From contig CM047806.1 in the NCBI GenBank assembly GCA_026214975.1, forward strand, positions 46,551,447 through 46,615,446: a stretch of DNA of 64,000 nt. The letters run 5' to 3'. Every line of letters begins with the position of its first letter. The first letter of the stretch is position 1. The notes beneath the pieces are model-generated. The model saw nothing but the letters and a program-made list of their open reading frames with translations. It was not told the origin of the DNA and made no database searches. Shown here in pieces: positions 1 to 12,100 of the stretch. The DNA is from Gentiana macrophylla (lineage: Eukaryota; Streptophyta; Magnoliopsida; Gentianales; Gentianaceae). Both the position numbers and the translations under genes were made by a program.

Positions 1-521
1 TCCCACGGGAAGGAATGAATTCCGTATCTGTGAGACACATTCCCAGCAACTCATTCCCGATAGTGCCAACATGAAAGTGATTCGGACCGCGCCTCTTAGC
101 AATCCTTAACCAACACATCAAACCCTATCTTCAATCAAGCAGAAGTCTGCAATCTCTTCAGGATTAAGGTTAATCCATATATGACCATCTTGTGATTTAA
201 TAAGATTTCTCAATTACGGAATTATATGAGAAATGCAGATTAAATCATTTCATTCCTATATGACTATATGACCACATAGATAACCAATATCGACGGTCCG
301 GATAAGACGGTCATACCATAAAGTATTCTGGGCACAAATGGTGGTTTATCAATAGACCCCATACTTTGATTAAGTTCATCACGGTGTATCACCATAAACT
401 TAATCCTCGCGTGTGACACACACTAAGTTATATGGCTACATATGATACAACTTGGGGTTTTCAGTAATGTATTATTTATGAGCACGAAGCAAATAATAAG
501 ATGATGATAAATCTGTCATTT
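1..521. other. Unassigned non-coding sequence at window edge
   Basis: No supported gene is visible here. The text is AT-rich with no long open frame. It abuts a copia gag remnant on the minus strand, so it may be non-coding sequence or LTR of that older element, but no LTR ends or target duplications can be seen because the window starts inside it. Confidence 0.4.
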
Positions 522-1021
522 ATTAATTATAAAAACAATTACAAAAATTGTCTTTCGGGCTCTGCTTCCAACACTATAATCCATAAAATAGAAGATGTAG
601 AAGAACCTGCTATATTTGTAGGAGCAAAATTTGCTGTAAGAACTGTAGCTTGATTAGCCATATGAGCAAAATTCTCTGCCCTTTGTGGATCTAGCAACTT
701 CATAAGGTGTTGATATTGCACCTTATTCAAGGTAAAAGATTTAGAATACTGTGCAGCACCCATAGTACCCTCATCCGTAGAATTTCCTTAAGTTGTTTCC
801 ACCATAATGACCCTGCTTCTAGGTTTAAAAATAGGTGGATAACCAAGTTTCTTGTAGCACTTATCAATGGTATGCCATGTGAACCCACAAAAGGTACACT
901 AGAGTTTCTTCCTATCTTGAATAGAATTACCCTTCTTGACAACATTATTGCCAGAACCACCAGAATTAGAAGGCCTATTAGAAACACCTTGACCTTGCTG
1001 TGAAGGTCTAGAAACTGTATT
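522..1021 (-). pseudogene. Ty1/copia gag remnant with zinc knuckle
   Basis: Read on the minus strand, this is a broken piece of a copia polyprotein. At 857-898 there is a CX2CX4HX4C zinc knuckle (C-TF-C-GFTW-H-TIDK-C) followed by the copia-typical YKKLGYPP. Downstream, an open frame at 539-763 runs into WII, where copia proteases normally have the WI(I/V)DSGA motif, but a frameshift destroys the aspartate. The zinc knuckle and the downstream part lie in different frames. It is a different family from the two SIRE-type elements. SIRE element A sits directly against it at about 1022, so this piece is probably part of the host DNA into which A inserted. The family assignment is confident, the outer limits are not. 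Confidence 0.75.
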
Positions 1022-1233
1022 TTTTGGACATATTTTAAGTTTTAATTAGGGGTGTACAATGAAATTGGAAAACTGGATCGACCAGATCAACCGGATTAAA
1101 CCGGACCGAAAATGATGAACCGCGGTTTTCCAATCGGTTTTTCATTGAAGAAAAACCGAATCGAAATTCAATTCGCTTTTCGGTTTTATCCATAAAACCA
1201 AGATGACCCAAACCGAACCGGTTATACTTCATT

Positions 1234-1239
<6 letters not shown>

Positions 1240-1303
<64 letters not shown>
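1240..1303. repeat. (TA)n microsatellite
   Basis: An uninterrupted TA dinucleotide tract of about 64 bp inside the hAT element. It generates spurious YIYIYI open frames on both strands. Length is likely to vary between individuals and may be misassembled. Confidence 0.98.
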
Positions 1304-1306
<3 letters not shown>

Positions 1307-1338
1307 ATTTGTTCACTAGCTCCTACTATAAACCCCCC

Positions 1339-1358
1339 CACACACACACACACACACA
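1339..1358. repeat. (CA)n microsatellite
   Basis: About ten CA units preceded by a C run, inside the hAT element close to the TA tract. Confidence 0.95.
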
Positions 1359-3471
1359 ACCCTAAATTTCTAAACCTTATACTTATGCCGTTTCTACCTA
1401 AACCTAAACCTAAAATGCTTCCCAGCCGCCGATAACCGCCGTTTGAGCTCACCGGCCGTTCTTGCTTCTTCTAATTATCTTCATCCTTTGATCGTGAAAG
1501 GCTGAAAGCAACCTTTGAAATTGTCGTTACAACGACCACCCGCTGGCTTATGGTGCCAATAATGGTGTTTGTCTCATTTTTAGAAGAAAAAAAATCAAAA
1601 TTTTATGGTAAATAAAATACGATCCGATAACTCGAAATCGAATCGAACCGGATGTATTGGTTCACCCAATTCGTAAAAATGACCAATTCGATTCGATTCG
1701 AGAAAATATCAAAACCGTAATAAATGATTCGATTCGAGAAAATCGTAAAAACCGATTGGACTGACTATGTACATCCCTAGTTTTAATGATGAGTGCCGAC
1801 TAGCCGTTATAGAGCAAGGGCAAAAAAATGTCTAGATCAAATGTATAGGTTTATTAAAGTTTGATCTTTGCATAGGTTTGATCAAACAAGCACTGTAATT
1901 AGGTCATCTGACTTTATCGGCAGACCTGTCTAGGTCAGTAGGGTAAATAGGTCAGTAGTGTGTCTAGGAACCTGCTGAAGACTGAAGGCTGAGGGTTCAA
2001 ACTCAGTTTTTGAAGGTTAAGGGATCAAACTTAGTATTTAAAGTCAAGGATATAGAATCAGAATTTAGGGATGTCTGTGATAACCTAAGCTGATTACATA
2101 TGCCTTGTGTACAAGGTCTAAGTTCCATATGTTAAGTGGTGATTGGAACTTAGTTATAATCAAAGTGGTGTACTCTAACTTCACAATAAAAAGTTAGATG
2201 AAAAGTAGTCAGCTGAAGTGCTTTAAAAACACAACAGACCTACACCTGTTGATAGTTATCTACATCAGCAGACTGATATACTTCTTATATCTGCTGAATG
2301 TAAATCTCGATTTAATCAAAGCTACATTGGAAGATTAAATGGATAATGATGGATTACAAGCCTTGATTTTATCAACAAATCAATGGTCAAGATAAAAGGA
2401 ACGTTGGAAGGATTCAGAGGATTATCCAATGGATATAAGTCAACGAAGGACGATCTTAAAATCGACAAAAGTCGATCGACGATTGTCGATTTCATGAACA
2501 GAGACAAAAAGCAAGTCAAAATGGAGACAAGTCTGAAATGGCTATGTTTGAAATTCAAAAATAAGTCACAAGATTCACACCTATAAATAGGTGTGTCCTG
2601 ACTCAGATTCAAGATGATGAAAATTAACAAGTACAAATAATCTCTACGAAGCTACCAAGTTTTAATCAAGAAAATCACCCTGCTGATATTCACTGAGCTA
2701 AAACTGACTGATCAAGATTTATCTTCAAGTGTAACCTACTATCAAGTTACATCAAGTATACACACTTGAAGACCTAAAGCTGCTGATCATTTCATCATGA
2801 TCAAGCTGCTGAAAGCTGAATCACTTTGTGGATTCAACTCTTATTTTACAAGAAGTTTACTGAAGACAGAGAAGCATCTTTTGGGTGTCAAGAACTGTTG
2901 TTTGTGGTTGAGCTGGTGGAGAGGCTATCCTACCCTTCAAGGACCAGTGGAATACTTTGGAGCAGCAATCCTACCTGTTTCAAGTGTTCAGTTTGTGAAG
3001 CCATAGTCATTGGTAAAGGACAAACAGCTTACAGATTTTTGTAACTGCAACCTCAAGGATCTCTAGTGAATTTCCTCCAACATCACAGGAGAAGAGTGAA
3101 CTGACAGGATTACACCACCTAGAACCACTATAAATCTTGCTTACTTTACTTTCTACATTTACTTTTACAATTAGCATACCGATCACATCAACTCATCAAA
3201 CTAGCAACCGAATCACACACTTACACTCTCTGAGTATCCAATACTTAGTATCATCCTTTTAACAACAAGTAATAAGGCTTAATTTAAAAATATTCCATTG
3301 CAACAAATTCAGTAACCTTAATAGGTAGCAGACTACTGAGTGGTCAGCAGACTACTGATAGTCAGCAGACTACCAATCTTGCTGAGTTTGTCAACTCCAA
3401 AAAGTTTTAAGTGTTAAGTTTATTCACTCCCCCTCTAAACTTAACCAAAGCCTTTTCAAGGGACCAACAAT

Positions 3472-3485
3472 TGGTATTGGAGTAG
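3472..3485 (+). promoter_or_regulatory. Primer-binding site of element A
   Basis: TGGTATTGGAGTAG, two bases after the LTR end, is a decayed form of the initiator tRNA-Met complement TGGTATCAGAGC used by plant copia elements. Element B keeps a closer version (TGGTATCGAGC). It fixes the element's orientation as plus. Confidence 0.8.
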
Positions 3486-3574
3486 TGCTTCTGTTCTGAA
3501 GTAATCCTACTTGTTGTGCTTGTGAAAATTCTTTGAAAACTTTTTCAAGTTTCTAATTTTCAAAGCTTTGTATC

Positions 3575-5470
3575 ATGGATAAGAACCAGTATGCTAGGAC
3601 TATGTTGATGTGCTCTCTAGATCGTTTTGATGAGTATAAACGTCGTATGCAGGCTTATTTAGTTGCAACACATGATGAATTGATGGATGTGCTGACTGAT
3701 GGACCACTGGAAATCACAAAAGCCATAACTGTGCATAATCAAACTCAGATTGTTCCAAAGCCAAAAAGAGAGTGGGGTGCTGAATATAGAAAAAAGAAAA
3801 CCTCAACAACATTGCTATTGATATTATTTATAGAACCTTAGATAGCAATATGTACATGAAAGTGAAGGATTGCAAGACTGCTAAGGAACTTTGGGAAAAA
3901 CTACAACTAATCTGTGATGGCACTGATGCTATCAAGAAAAACAAAGTCAGTGTAGCCAAAAGAAAGTTCAAAGATTTCAAAATGAAATCAAATAAAACCA
4001 TTGAATAAATGGAGTCAAGATTCAATGCTATCATGGATGAACTCACCCTACTGAATGTAGTGTACACAAAGGAAAAGATCAACACAAGAATTTTGGAAGC
4101 CCTACCAACAAAGGAAGTTTGGGAAATGAAGGTTACTGCCATAGAAGAGTCCATGAGACTACAAGAAGAAGACACCTTCAATTTATTTTCAGATCTCAAG
4201 GCCTATGAATTCAGTGAGAAACTTATTCCTGATACTAAAAAAGAAGAACCAAACACTACTGCATTGGCTGCTGCACTTAAGGAAGAATCATCAGGTGCTC
4301 AAGATGATCTACTGGATGAAATTCAAGAGCAAATAGCCCTATTGAGCAAGAAAATCAGAATGATGAAGGCAGGAAGGGCTTCTCCAAGGAATTTCACCAA
4401 GAAATCAAGTGAAAAGAAAAAGGAAGAATCCAAGAAGGATAATGACTACTTGTGCTTTCATTGCAAGAAACCAGGACACTTCAAACCTGATTGTCCTGAC
4501 TTGAAACAAAAGAAGGAACTTGATTATCTGTGCTTCAACTGCAAGAAACCTGGACATTTCAGACCTGACTGTCTAGACCTACTGAAGAACAAAAGTCAGC
4601 AAAGAAGATCTGGCAAGAAAGCATTGGTTGACACTGCACTCATAGCTGATATGGATGATTATGCTTTAATGGCCAATATGGATGAGACTGAGGAGGTATA
4701 CAATTCTGTATCTGTAAACAACTCTTGCTGACAGTGATTGTGAATCTACTTCTGGTTCAAATCCTAAAATTTCTGACAATGAAGAACCTTTGGATGCCAT
4801 CCTTAATCAACTAAGGAAAATACAATCTGGTTATGAGATTGTGAAGGCTGAAAAAGAGGCACTTCAAGCAGAAATTCAAAGATTAAATGCTGAATTAAGA
4901 ATTCTCAAAGGTAAGGAAAAAGATTATGGACAGACTCAACATAAGTCTGCTGTACATTCAGTAGCTACTGAATTTGCTACACAATCTAGTTCAACCACTG
5001 CATTCAAATCTGGAAAGCCTTATGGTGATAGAACAGGCCTTGGATTTGAAACTCAATAATCTACTAAGGGTGGATCCAGTAAGGCTACGGAACATAGTAC
5101 CAGAATAGGTCCTAAGTTTGTGCCTGCACAATCCAACTCCCAAAAAGGTTGCTGAGGCAGTTAAGTGTACAGAGAATGCTTCAAGAAAGTAAAATCATAA
5201 GTCCAAAAGGTCATCAGTACCTAACCAAAAGGGTAAATCCAAAGGTAGGACTGCTGGACTTTCTAGACCTGCTGATAGTAGACCTACTGCAAAGACTGAT
5301 GGACCACAAAAGGGCAAAAATCAGAAATATTCCAAAGATAAGAATCCTAAACCCAAAAATGATAATCATTCAAGGAATACTTATCTCGGGGGAAAGGTAG
5401 ATTGTTCCCATCACGTGAAGATTGGAATATTCTCGCTTCTTATCGCTAGAAACAATAGACATAACCATAA
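3575..5470 (+). pseudogene. SIRE element A gag (two CCHC knuckles), broken
   Basis: The nucleocapsid precursor starts at ATG 3575, the same start context as in element B (ATG at 21283 on the minus strand). The frame shifts near 3790 and has a stop just before 4009. The longest intact part, 4009-4731, holds two zinc knuckles in tandem, C-FH-C-KKPG-H-FKPD-C and C-FN-C-KKPG-H-FRPD-C, separated by about 14 residues. Two knuckles are usual in SIRE-type gag. A coiled, charged region follows (4790-5059, EALQAEIQRLNAELRILKGK), then a basic proline- and lysine-rich tail in shifting frames. It can no longer make a full product. Confidence 0.85.
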
Positions 5471-5839
5471 TGCTAGGGTAAGACCTTAGCAATGGAATCA
5501 GCAGATGCCTCAGCAGAGTACTTATTTAAGACCTCAGCAGAGACCTCAGCAGACTCCATATTACAAGGCTGCTCCTAACAGCAACAACCTCATGGTTATG
5601 CTAGTGCTTCTAACAATAGAAATCACTTCAAACAGCACTTTGTACCAAAAGGCAGAAACCATATGTGAATCCTACACAACCAAATGTTAAATTTTATGAA
5701 AATTTGGGATACATATATGAACAAAAGTGCAATGCTTTTCAAAGAAGACCTTATGGAAATTTGCCAAGGGTCATGCTTACCACTGACCACTATGAACCCA
5801 AACAGTTTTGGGTACCTAAAACACACTAAATTTGTTTTG

Positions 5840-7392
5840 TAGGGTGTCTGGTACTTTGACAGTGGATGTTCCAGACATATCACAAAGAATAAGCAATGTT
5901 TAACAAACTATGTGGCAAAAGATGGTCCAAGAGTCAAAATTGGCAACAAGAACACACCAGGATATACAAGAGGATATGGAACACTGGTGAGGAATGGATT
6001 AACTATCGAAATGTTGCATATGTGGAAGGATCTGATCGCAACCCACCGAAAGCAATCGGGAAATTCTGTGACATGGGTTACAAGGTCACTTTTGACAAAG
6101 GCTACTGTATGCTGTGGATTGGACTATTGTTGTTCCAAAAACATGCCTAATAGTGCATACCAAGTCAGAACTGAATTGGTTGTGGCATAAGAAGTTGAAT
6201 CATCTCAATTTTGATGATATCAATCAGTTAGTTAAAAATAAGTTGGTGATTGGTTTACCTGAGATCACATTCAAAAAGGATAGTATATAGGATGCATGTC
6301 AGCAAGGCAAACAAACAAACTCAAGCTTCAAGTCAAAGACTAAACAATCAACAAAAAGAGTTTTTGAGCTGATGCATTTGGATTTATTTGGACCAGTAAT
6401 ACCAACAAGTGTAACAGGAAAGAAGTACACTCTGGTAGTTGTGGATGATTATTCAAGATACACTTGGGTAATCTTCATGAACAAGAAAAGTGAAACACTT
6501 CAAAAGATGCCTGAACTTTTGAAGAGATTGCAAAATGAGAAAAGTTTGACAGTAGTGAAGATCAGATCAGACAAGGGTACTGAATTTCTCAATAAAGTCA
6601 TAAGAGAATATTGTGAACAAAATGGTGTGTTGCATCAATTAGAAGCTGCTGTTACACCTCAGCAAAATAGGGTTGCTGAAAGAAGAAACAGGACTTTAAA
6701 AGTAGCAGGGAGAACTATGATTTGTGAAGCATTACTACGAAAGATATTGAAATTTGAAGCAATCAATACAAAGATGCTACACACAAAAATAGGACCTCGA
6801 AGAAACAAAAATCAATGAAGACACCTTATGAGATATGGATGGAAGAAAACCAAATATATCTTATTTCTATCCATTTGTAAGAAAATGATTTATTTTGAAT
6901 CATAAGGAGCAACAGAAGACCTTTCAACCAAAATCAGATGAAGGAATCTTTTTGGGATATTCTTCAGTCAACAAGGCATTCAGGGTACTGAACAAGAGGA
7001 CATTAAAACATGAAGAATCAATACATGTTGTTTTTTATGAACCTAAGTTCACTGGAATGGAAGATGAAGTTTCAAAACCTGCTGAAAATCCCCAAGTCAC
7101 TGATCTAGAATATATTGATGTTTTGAAGAAGATAAGTGACTTAAAAGTCTCTGATTCTGGAAGTAAAGATGTACCGGCTGAGGAACCTGCTGATAACAAT
7201 ATTGATGCAACAACATATGCAGTTCAAGGATCTGCTAATCCCCCTATTGAATCAACATCAGACCCTACTGAAGATGAGGTTCTTGTAAATCAAACAAATC
7301 ATGATTTACAATGGTTAAGGGATCACCCTGCTGGACAAGTAATTGGTGACATACAGCAAGGTGTAAGGACTATAAGGCAATTGAAAGCAATG
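5840..7392 (+). pseudogene. SIRE element A pol, first half (protease-integrase)
   Basis: Protease begins with the WYFDSGCSRH motif near 5850, where copia elements have the DSGA-type aspartate. It is followed by the GAG-pre-integrase region, with the HKKLNHLNFDD zinc-binding histidines near 6185, and the integrase core (6372-6818). In the core, MHLDLFGPV carries the first D, IRSDKGTEF the second D and AERRNRTL the catalytic E. Frameshifts occur after 6000 and after 6730, and a stop interrupts the CXXC region near 6290. The frame 6895-7392 is the linker between integrase and reverse transcriptase. It is cut at 7392 by element B and resumes at 23104. Confidence 0.88.
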
Positions 7393-9103
7393 TGTTGGTC
7401 CCTTGAAAAGGCTTTGGTTAAGTTTAAAGAGGGGTGAATAAACTTAACACTTAAAAATTTTGGAGTTAACAAACTCAAGAACTTTGACTGAAATTCGCCG
7501 ATACTTGATAGTCTGCGACACTCGATAGTCTCATGACCGTAGAGTTTACTGAATTTGTGCAGCGGAATTATATCAAAAATTAAGCCTTATTACTTGTTGT
7601 TAAATATGATACCAAGTATTAGATACTCAGTAGTGTATGTGTGTGATTCAGTTGCTAGATTCAGTAGATTGATGTGTTAGATAAACTAAGTGCATAATAT
7701 AAATGCAGAAAGTAAGTAGGCAGATTTTATAGTGGTTCCATGTGGTGTAATCCTGTCAGTCCACTCTTCTCAAGTGATGTTGGAGGTAATTCACTAGAGA
7801 TTCTTGATGTAGATGTTACAAAAATCCCTAAGTTGCTTGTCCTTCACCAATAACTATGGCTTCACAAACTGAACACTTGGAACATGTAGGATTGCTGCTC
7901 CAAAGTCTTCCACTGGTCCTTGAAGGGTAGGATTGCCTCTTCACCAGCTCCACCACAACCAATAGTCTTTCACACCCAAGGATGCTTCACTGTCTTCAGT
8001 AGATTTCTTGTAAAAGAAAGATTGAATCAAGTAAGTGATTCAGCTTTCAGCAGCTTGATCAGGATGATATGATCAGCAGCTTGATGTCTTCGAGTGTGTA
8101 AACTTGATGCAGCTTGAATGCATATTACACTTGAAGAAATTTACTGGATCAGTAGCTTTATGCTCAATAGGGTCAGAAGGGTGTTTTTCTTGATCAGAAA
8201 TCGAAGCTCAGGATTATCTATATTTTTCTCTTGATATTCATCAATTTTCATCTCTTGTATCTGAATTAGGAGTCATCTATTTATAGGTAGGAATCCTTGT
8301 GACTTATGTTTGAAATTCAAACATAGCCGTTTCAGATTTGTCCCATCTTGACTTGCTTTTTCTTGATTTCTAGGGACTCGACATCATCATATTCCTTTTT
8401 GACAATTTGATCTCATCCCCTTTGACTTGTATCCAATGGATAAAGGTCTGAATCTTTCCAACGTCCATTTGATCTTAACCATTGATTTGTTTGATAAATC
8501 GAGGTTGTTAGTCGTCCCTTTCTTTGTAATCTTCCAATGTAGCCTTTGATTAAATCGAAATATGTGTCCAAAGAGGTTCCTAAGAACATAAGTCTCATTG
8601 ATATACACATCTATAAGTGATCCTTATTTTGCTTTGTTTAAAAACACTTCAGCTTACTGTCTTTTATCTAACATTTATTTATGAAGTTAGATTACACCTT
8701 TTTGCATATAACTAAGTTTCAATCACCACATAACTTATGGAACTTAGACCTTGTACACAAGGTATATGTAATCAGTTTAGGTCATCACAGACTTCCCTAA
8801 ATTCTGATTCCATATTCTTGACTTTAATTACTAAGTTTGATCCCTTAGCCTTCAATAACTGAGTTTGAGACCTCAGCCTTCAGTCTTCAGCAGGTTCCTG
8901 ACTAGTCTACTGACTCAGCTACCCTACTGATCTAGACTAGTCTACTGATATAAATCAGCTGACCTTTTACAATGCTTGTTTGATCAAACCTATACAAGAT
9001 CAAACTCTAATAAACCTATACATTTGATCTAGACATCTTTTTGCCTTTGCACTATAACAGCTAGTCTGGCACTCATCACTAAAACTTAAAAATATGTCCA
9101 ACA
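7393..9103 (-). repeat. 3' LTR of SIRE element B
   Basis: About 1.71 kb, TGTTGGTCCC...ATGTCCAACA on the plus strand. It matches 21389-23103 along its whole length, with scattered substitutions and short indels (for example an extra GTT near 7604). The two LTRs are clearly diverged, so B is not a very recent insertion. Confidence 0.93.
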
Positions 9104-9120
9104 ATTTCCCCCTTTTTGGT
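9104..9120 (-). promoter_or_regulatory. Polypurine tract of element B
   Basis: On the minus strand this reads ACCAAAAAGGGGGAAAT, ending directly at the 3' LTR. The A-run followed by a G-run is the usual plus-strand primer of SIRE-type elements. Confidence 0.85.
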
Positions 9121-9181
9121 GATGATGTCAATACCCTCCTAACAGCAAAGCAAAAAGATTAAAAACAAAAACAGAACAAAC

Positions 9182-12100
9182 TTAGTCAATTTTCATTATG
9201 ATCAGTTGTTCAAAGGTATTACAGTCTAGATACAGCAAAAGATAAAAACAGATAAAGTGTGCTGATCTACTGTCTTCTTTCTCTTTCTTCCCTTGCTTTT
9301 CTGCTTGCTCTTGATAGGTTCTTATCTCTCTGATCATGTCTCTCATCCATTCATATTCAACCAGAGAGAAATCAATATGAGGATTCACTTCTTTCCACCA
9401 ATGCTATGCTTCAGGTAGAGTAAGGTTGATTTGATGTACTCCAAAGCCTAAACGCAAGTATACTTCCTTGAATTCATTAAGTGACTCCTTTGCATTGGTA
9501 GTAGGTAAACTTCTTCCACCTCTACCACCTCTTCCACCTCTGTGTGAAGCTCTCATGGCTTTAACCCTTGCTTCCCAAAACTTTAAGCCCAAAAAGGAGT
9601 TTAAACCTTCATGAAAACCTTTGTCATGATAGGGTCTCCTCTTATTATAGTAAACCTTTTTATATTCCTTGAGAAGATCATTAGTGAGTGGAAGTCTGCT
9701 AGGTGCAGGCTCCCTAAAAGCATTAGTATCCTCTTCCCATCTTTACTTAGCAAAGATTCTGGCAGCGACCTCTTTTGCTACTGCTTTGTTTGGCTCTCTT
9801 CCCTTATTGACATCATCAACAAAGCGGGACAAAGAGCCATGTACACTCTCCCCGTGTGAGCACTAGGTTGTTCAGATTGACTCTCCATAATTTCACCCTA
9901 GTGTCAACAAATGTGATCCTTCCTTGCAATTTTGCTCCAAGAGAGTTATCCTCTCAAGATTTTAGGATCCAAGATGCAGAGATTCAACACGGCAGCAGCT
10001 TAGGTGTCTCAAAGCAAGCTTGTCAAGTTTCGATGAATGGACGTAAATTGTTCTTTCGAAACTTGTCCTTGATGTATTTCCTTGCTTGATCCCTTCACAT
10101 CTTGAGCAAGGTCGTAAGAAGAGCATACTGGGTGGAGGTAATATTGGAAGCAACAGTTTCAGTAGTTCTTCCTCTATTCTCCACTAAATTCATTAAATCT
10201 TCAAATCTCTGCTCTTGCCTGTCAAGTTGAGTTCTTAAATTTGCAATGTCATTTCTGACAGTCCTCAACTCATCCAAAACATGTGCTGGTACCCCACCAG
10301 CCATTCCTCCATCAGCTCCATCAGCAGGCTCTTCTACATTGTATTGTTGCCTCTGTCTGCTGATAACCAAAGCATAGCTCATATCCCTTCCAGTAAGGTT
10401 AGGTCTTTGGAATTCTTCCAGAATAGGATCAAGAGCAGGCTCTTCAAAAACTGGTACAAATGCATGTTGAGGTTCATCATCAATAGCTTCTTCCTCAGGC
10501 ACTTGAAACTCCTCATCACTGTAGTCATAGTCTAGCAGCTGCTCATCCTCATCAATAACAGCAGTCTGCTGACCATCTTTTCCTACAGTGGTCTTGTCTC
10601 CAGTAGGCTCCACTACAGCAGCATGGTCAACAACAACAACAGGGGTTTCCTCTAAACCCAAAGATAGTTCCAACCTTTGTCCAGTCTTTGTTTGAGACTC
10701 AAAGAACTGCACTCTCCTGTTACAACCTTTGTTCAGTCTTTGTTGAACCTCAAAGACTGAACCTCCAGCTTCCATCCTTTGTTCAGTCTTTGTTTGTGCC
10801 ACAACAACTGTCTGAGGAATACATCCATATTTTCTTTTGAAATTCCTTAATATCAGAAATCCTTCTAAGAAAATTTGCAGCTTTGGTTAGAGTGTCCTCA
10901 GTGTCAATCCAGTCTTGATATTGAATTGAATCCTCAGAACAGCCATTAGGCTCACTAGGATCAGTAACCCTTTCTTCATCTGAATCCACAGTCTGTTGAT
11001 CATCAGTATGCTCAGCAGATTCAATAACAAACAAAGGGTCTATCTCACCAACCATCCTGCTTGCACCAATAGATATCCCCTCATTGATTTGTGCCTCCAG
11101 ATCATCCATGGTGAGATTTTCAACATCCTCATCCATTTGTTCAGTCTGCTGGCCCTCAGCAGACCTATCAGCATCAGTGGACCGTTGCATACTTTGTTCA
11201 TTCAATAACGCAGTCCCACTGCTTCCTCCTGGACCAGAGGGGAAGTCATCACCAGAATCAAATGATGAATCATCACTGTCTTATTCATCTCTGGGGTCTC
11301 TGAACCTGATACCCTCTTCCTTCTATTGTTCATCAAACAGATCCATCAGTCTTGATTGAAATAAAGAGGTATCAACCAGATCTAGTAAATTTTCCACTCC
11401 TAACTTCTCAAAAGCCCATTCTTCAAAATCTGTCATTGGTTCTGCAGCTGGATTTTGTCTCTTATAGAACCCAAATTTCCATTGAAAGTAGTTTGCCACC
11501 AGTAGGAGTTTAGGATCAACATTTCCTTCCTTTTTCTTCTTCTCATTCCTCTCAAATGGCATGGTTGGCTTTCGGGGAGCTATTTCAGGACCTTGCTGAC
11601 CTCCAAAGGTCTCAACAAGTAAATTTAGAGTTTCTTCCACAGATGCTTCTAGGTCAGTAGGTTGCTCAGGTTGTATGTTAGTCCCTACTACCTCCATCTG
11701 TACTACACTTGGTTCCCCCTGACTTATATGCTCATCAGCAGGGTTAGCAACAGATTGCTCTTCCCCCTGAACTATTGCAGGACTTGCAGGGTCTTGTACC
11801 AACTTTTCCACTTTCACAGCAGGTGTAGACTCAGTAGTTTGATGTGGTTCTTCTATAAGTTGCTCAACAACAACTTGTGCAGTTTCAGTAGGCTCAGCAG
11901 CCTTTACTGGGGAGGATTCAACAACTTTAACAGCAGGCTCAGTTTCAGCAGTCTGCTGTGATTCTCCAGTAGGTTGCTCAATAACAGCCTCTACATCCTT
12001 AGTAGGCTTGATAATTGTTAAGGGCTCAGCCTCAATAGCCTCTCCTACTTCTTCTTCTTCTTGTTGTTGTTGCCTTTGAGCCTCCAAAGTTTTCAATTGT

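Larger units (their letters stand above)
1047..1779. mobile_element. Non-autonomous hAT-type transposon with perfect 8-bp TSD
   Basis: The ends are TAGGGGTGTACA (1047-1058) and TGTACATCCCTA (1768-1779), inverted repeats with one mismatch in 12. GTTTTAAT flanks both sides exactly (1039-1046 and 1780-1787), the 8-bp duplication typical of hAT elements. The empty site is visible in the LTRs of element B, which read AAGTTTTAGTGATGAG straight through. The 733-bp interior has no transposase and is rich in CGGTT/AACCG motifs near the ends, typical of non-autonomous plant elements. It contains the TA and CA microsatellites. The hAT assignment rests on the 8-bp duplication and the TIR type. Confidence 0.9.
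1022..3469 (+). repeat. 5' LTR of SIRE element A (carries a hAT insertion)
   Basis: It aligns with the reverse complement of both LTRs of element B (7393-9103 and 21389-23103), starting at TTTTGGACA (TGTTGGACA in B) and ending AGGGACCAACA. With the 733-bp hAT element and its duplicated 8 bp removed, it is about 1.7 kb, the same as the B LTRs. The first dinucleotide is mutated from TG to TT. The 5' flank is a copia gag remnant. No target duplication can be read because the other end of the element is missing. Confidence 0.9.

Noticed and set aside
1035..1452. Overlapping minus-strand frames full of YIYIYI residues
   Set aside because: They are read through the (TA)n microsatellite in the hAT element and have no domain or conservation.
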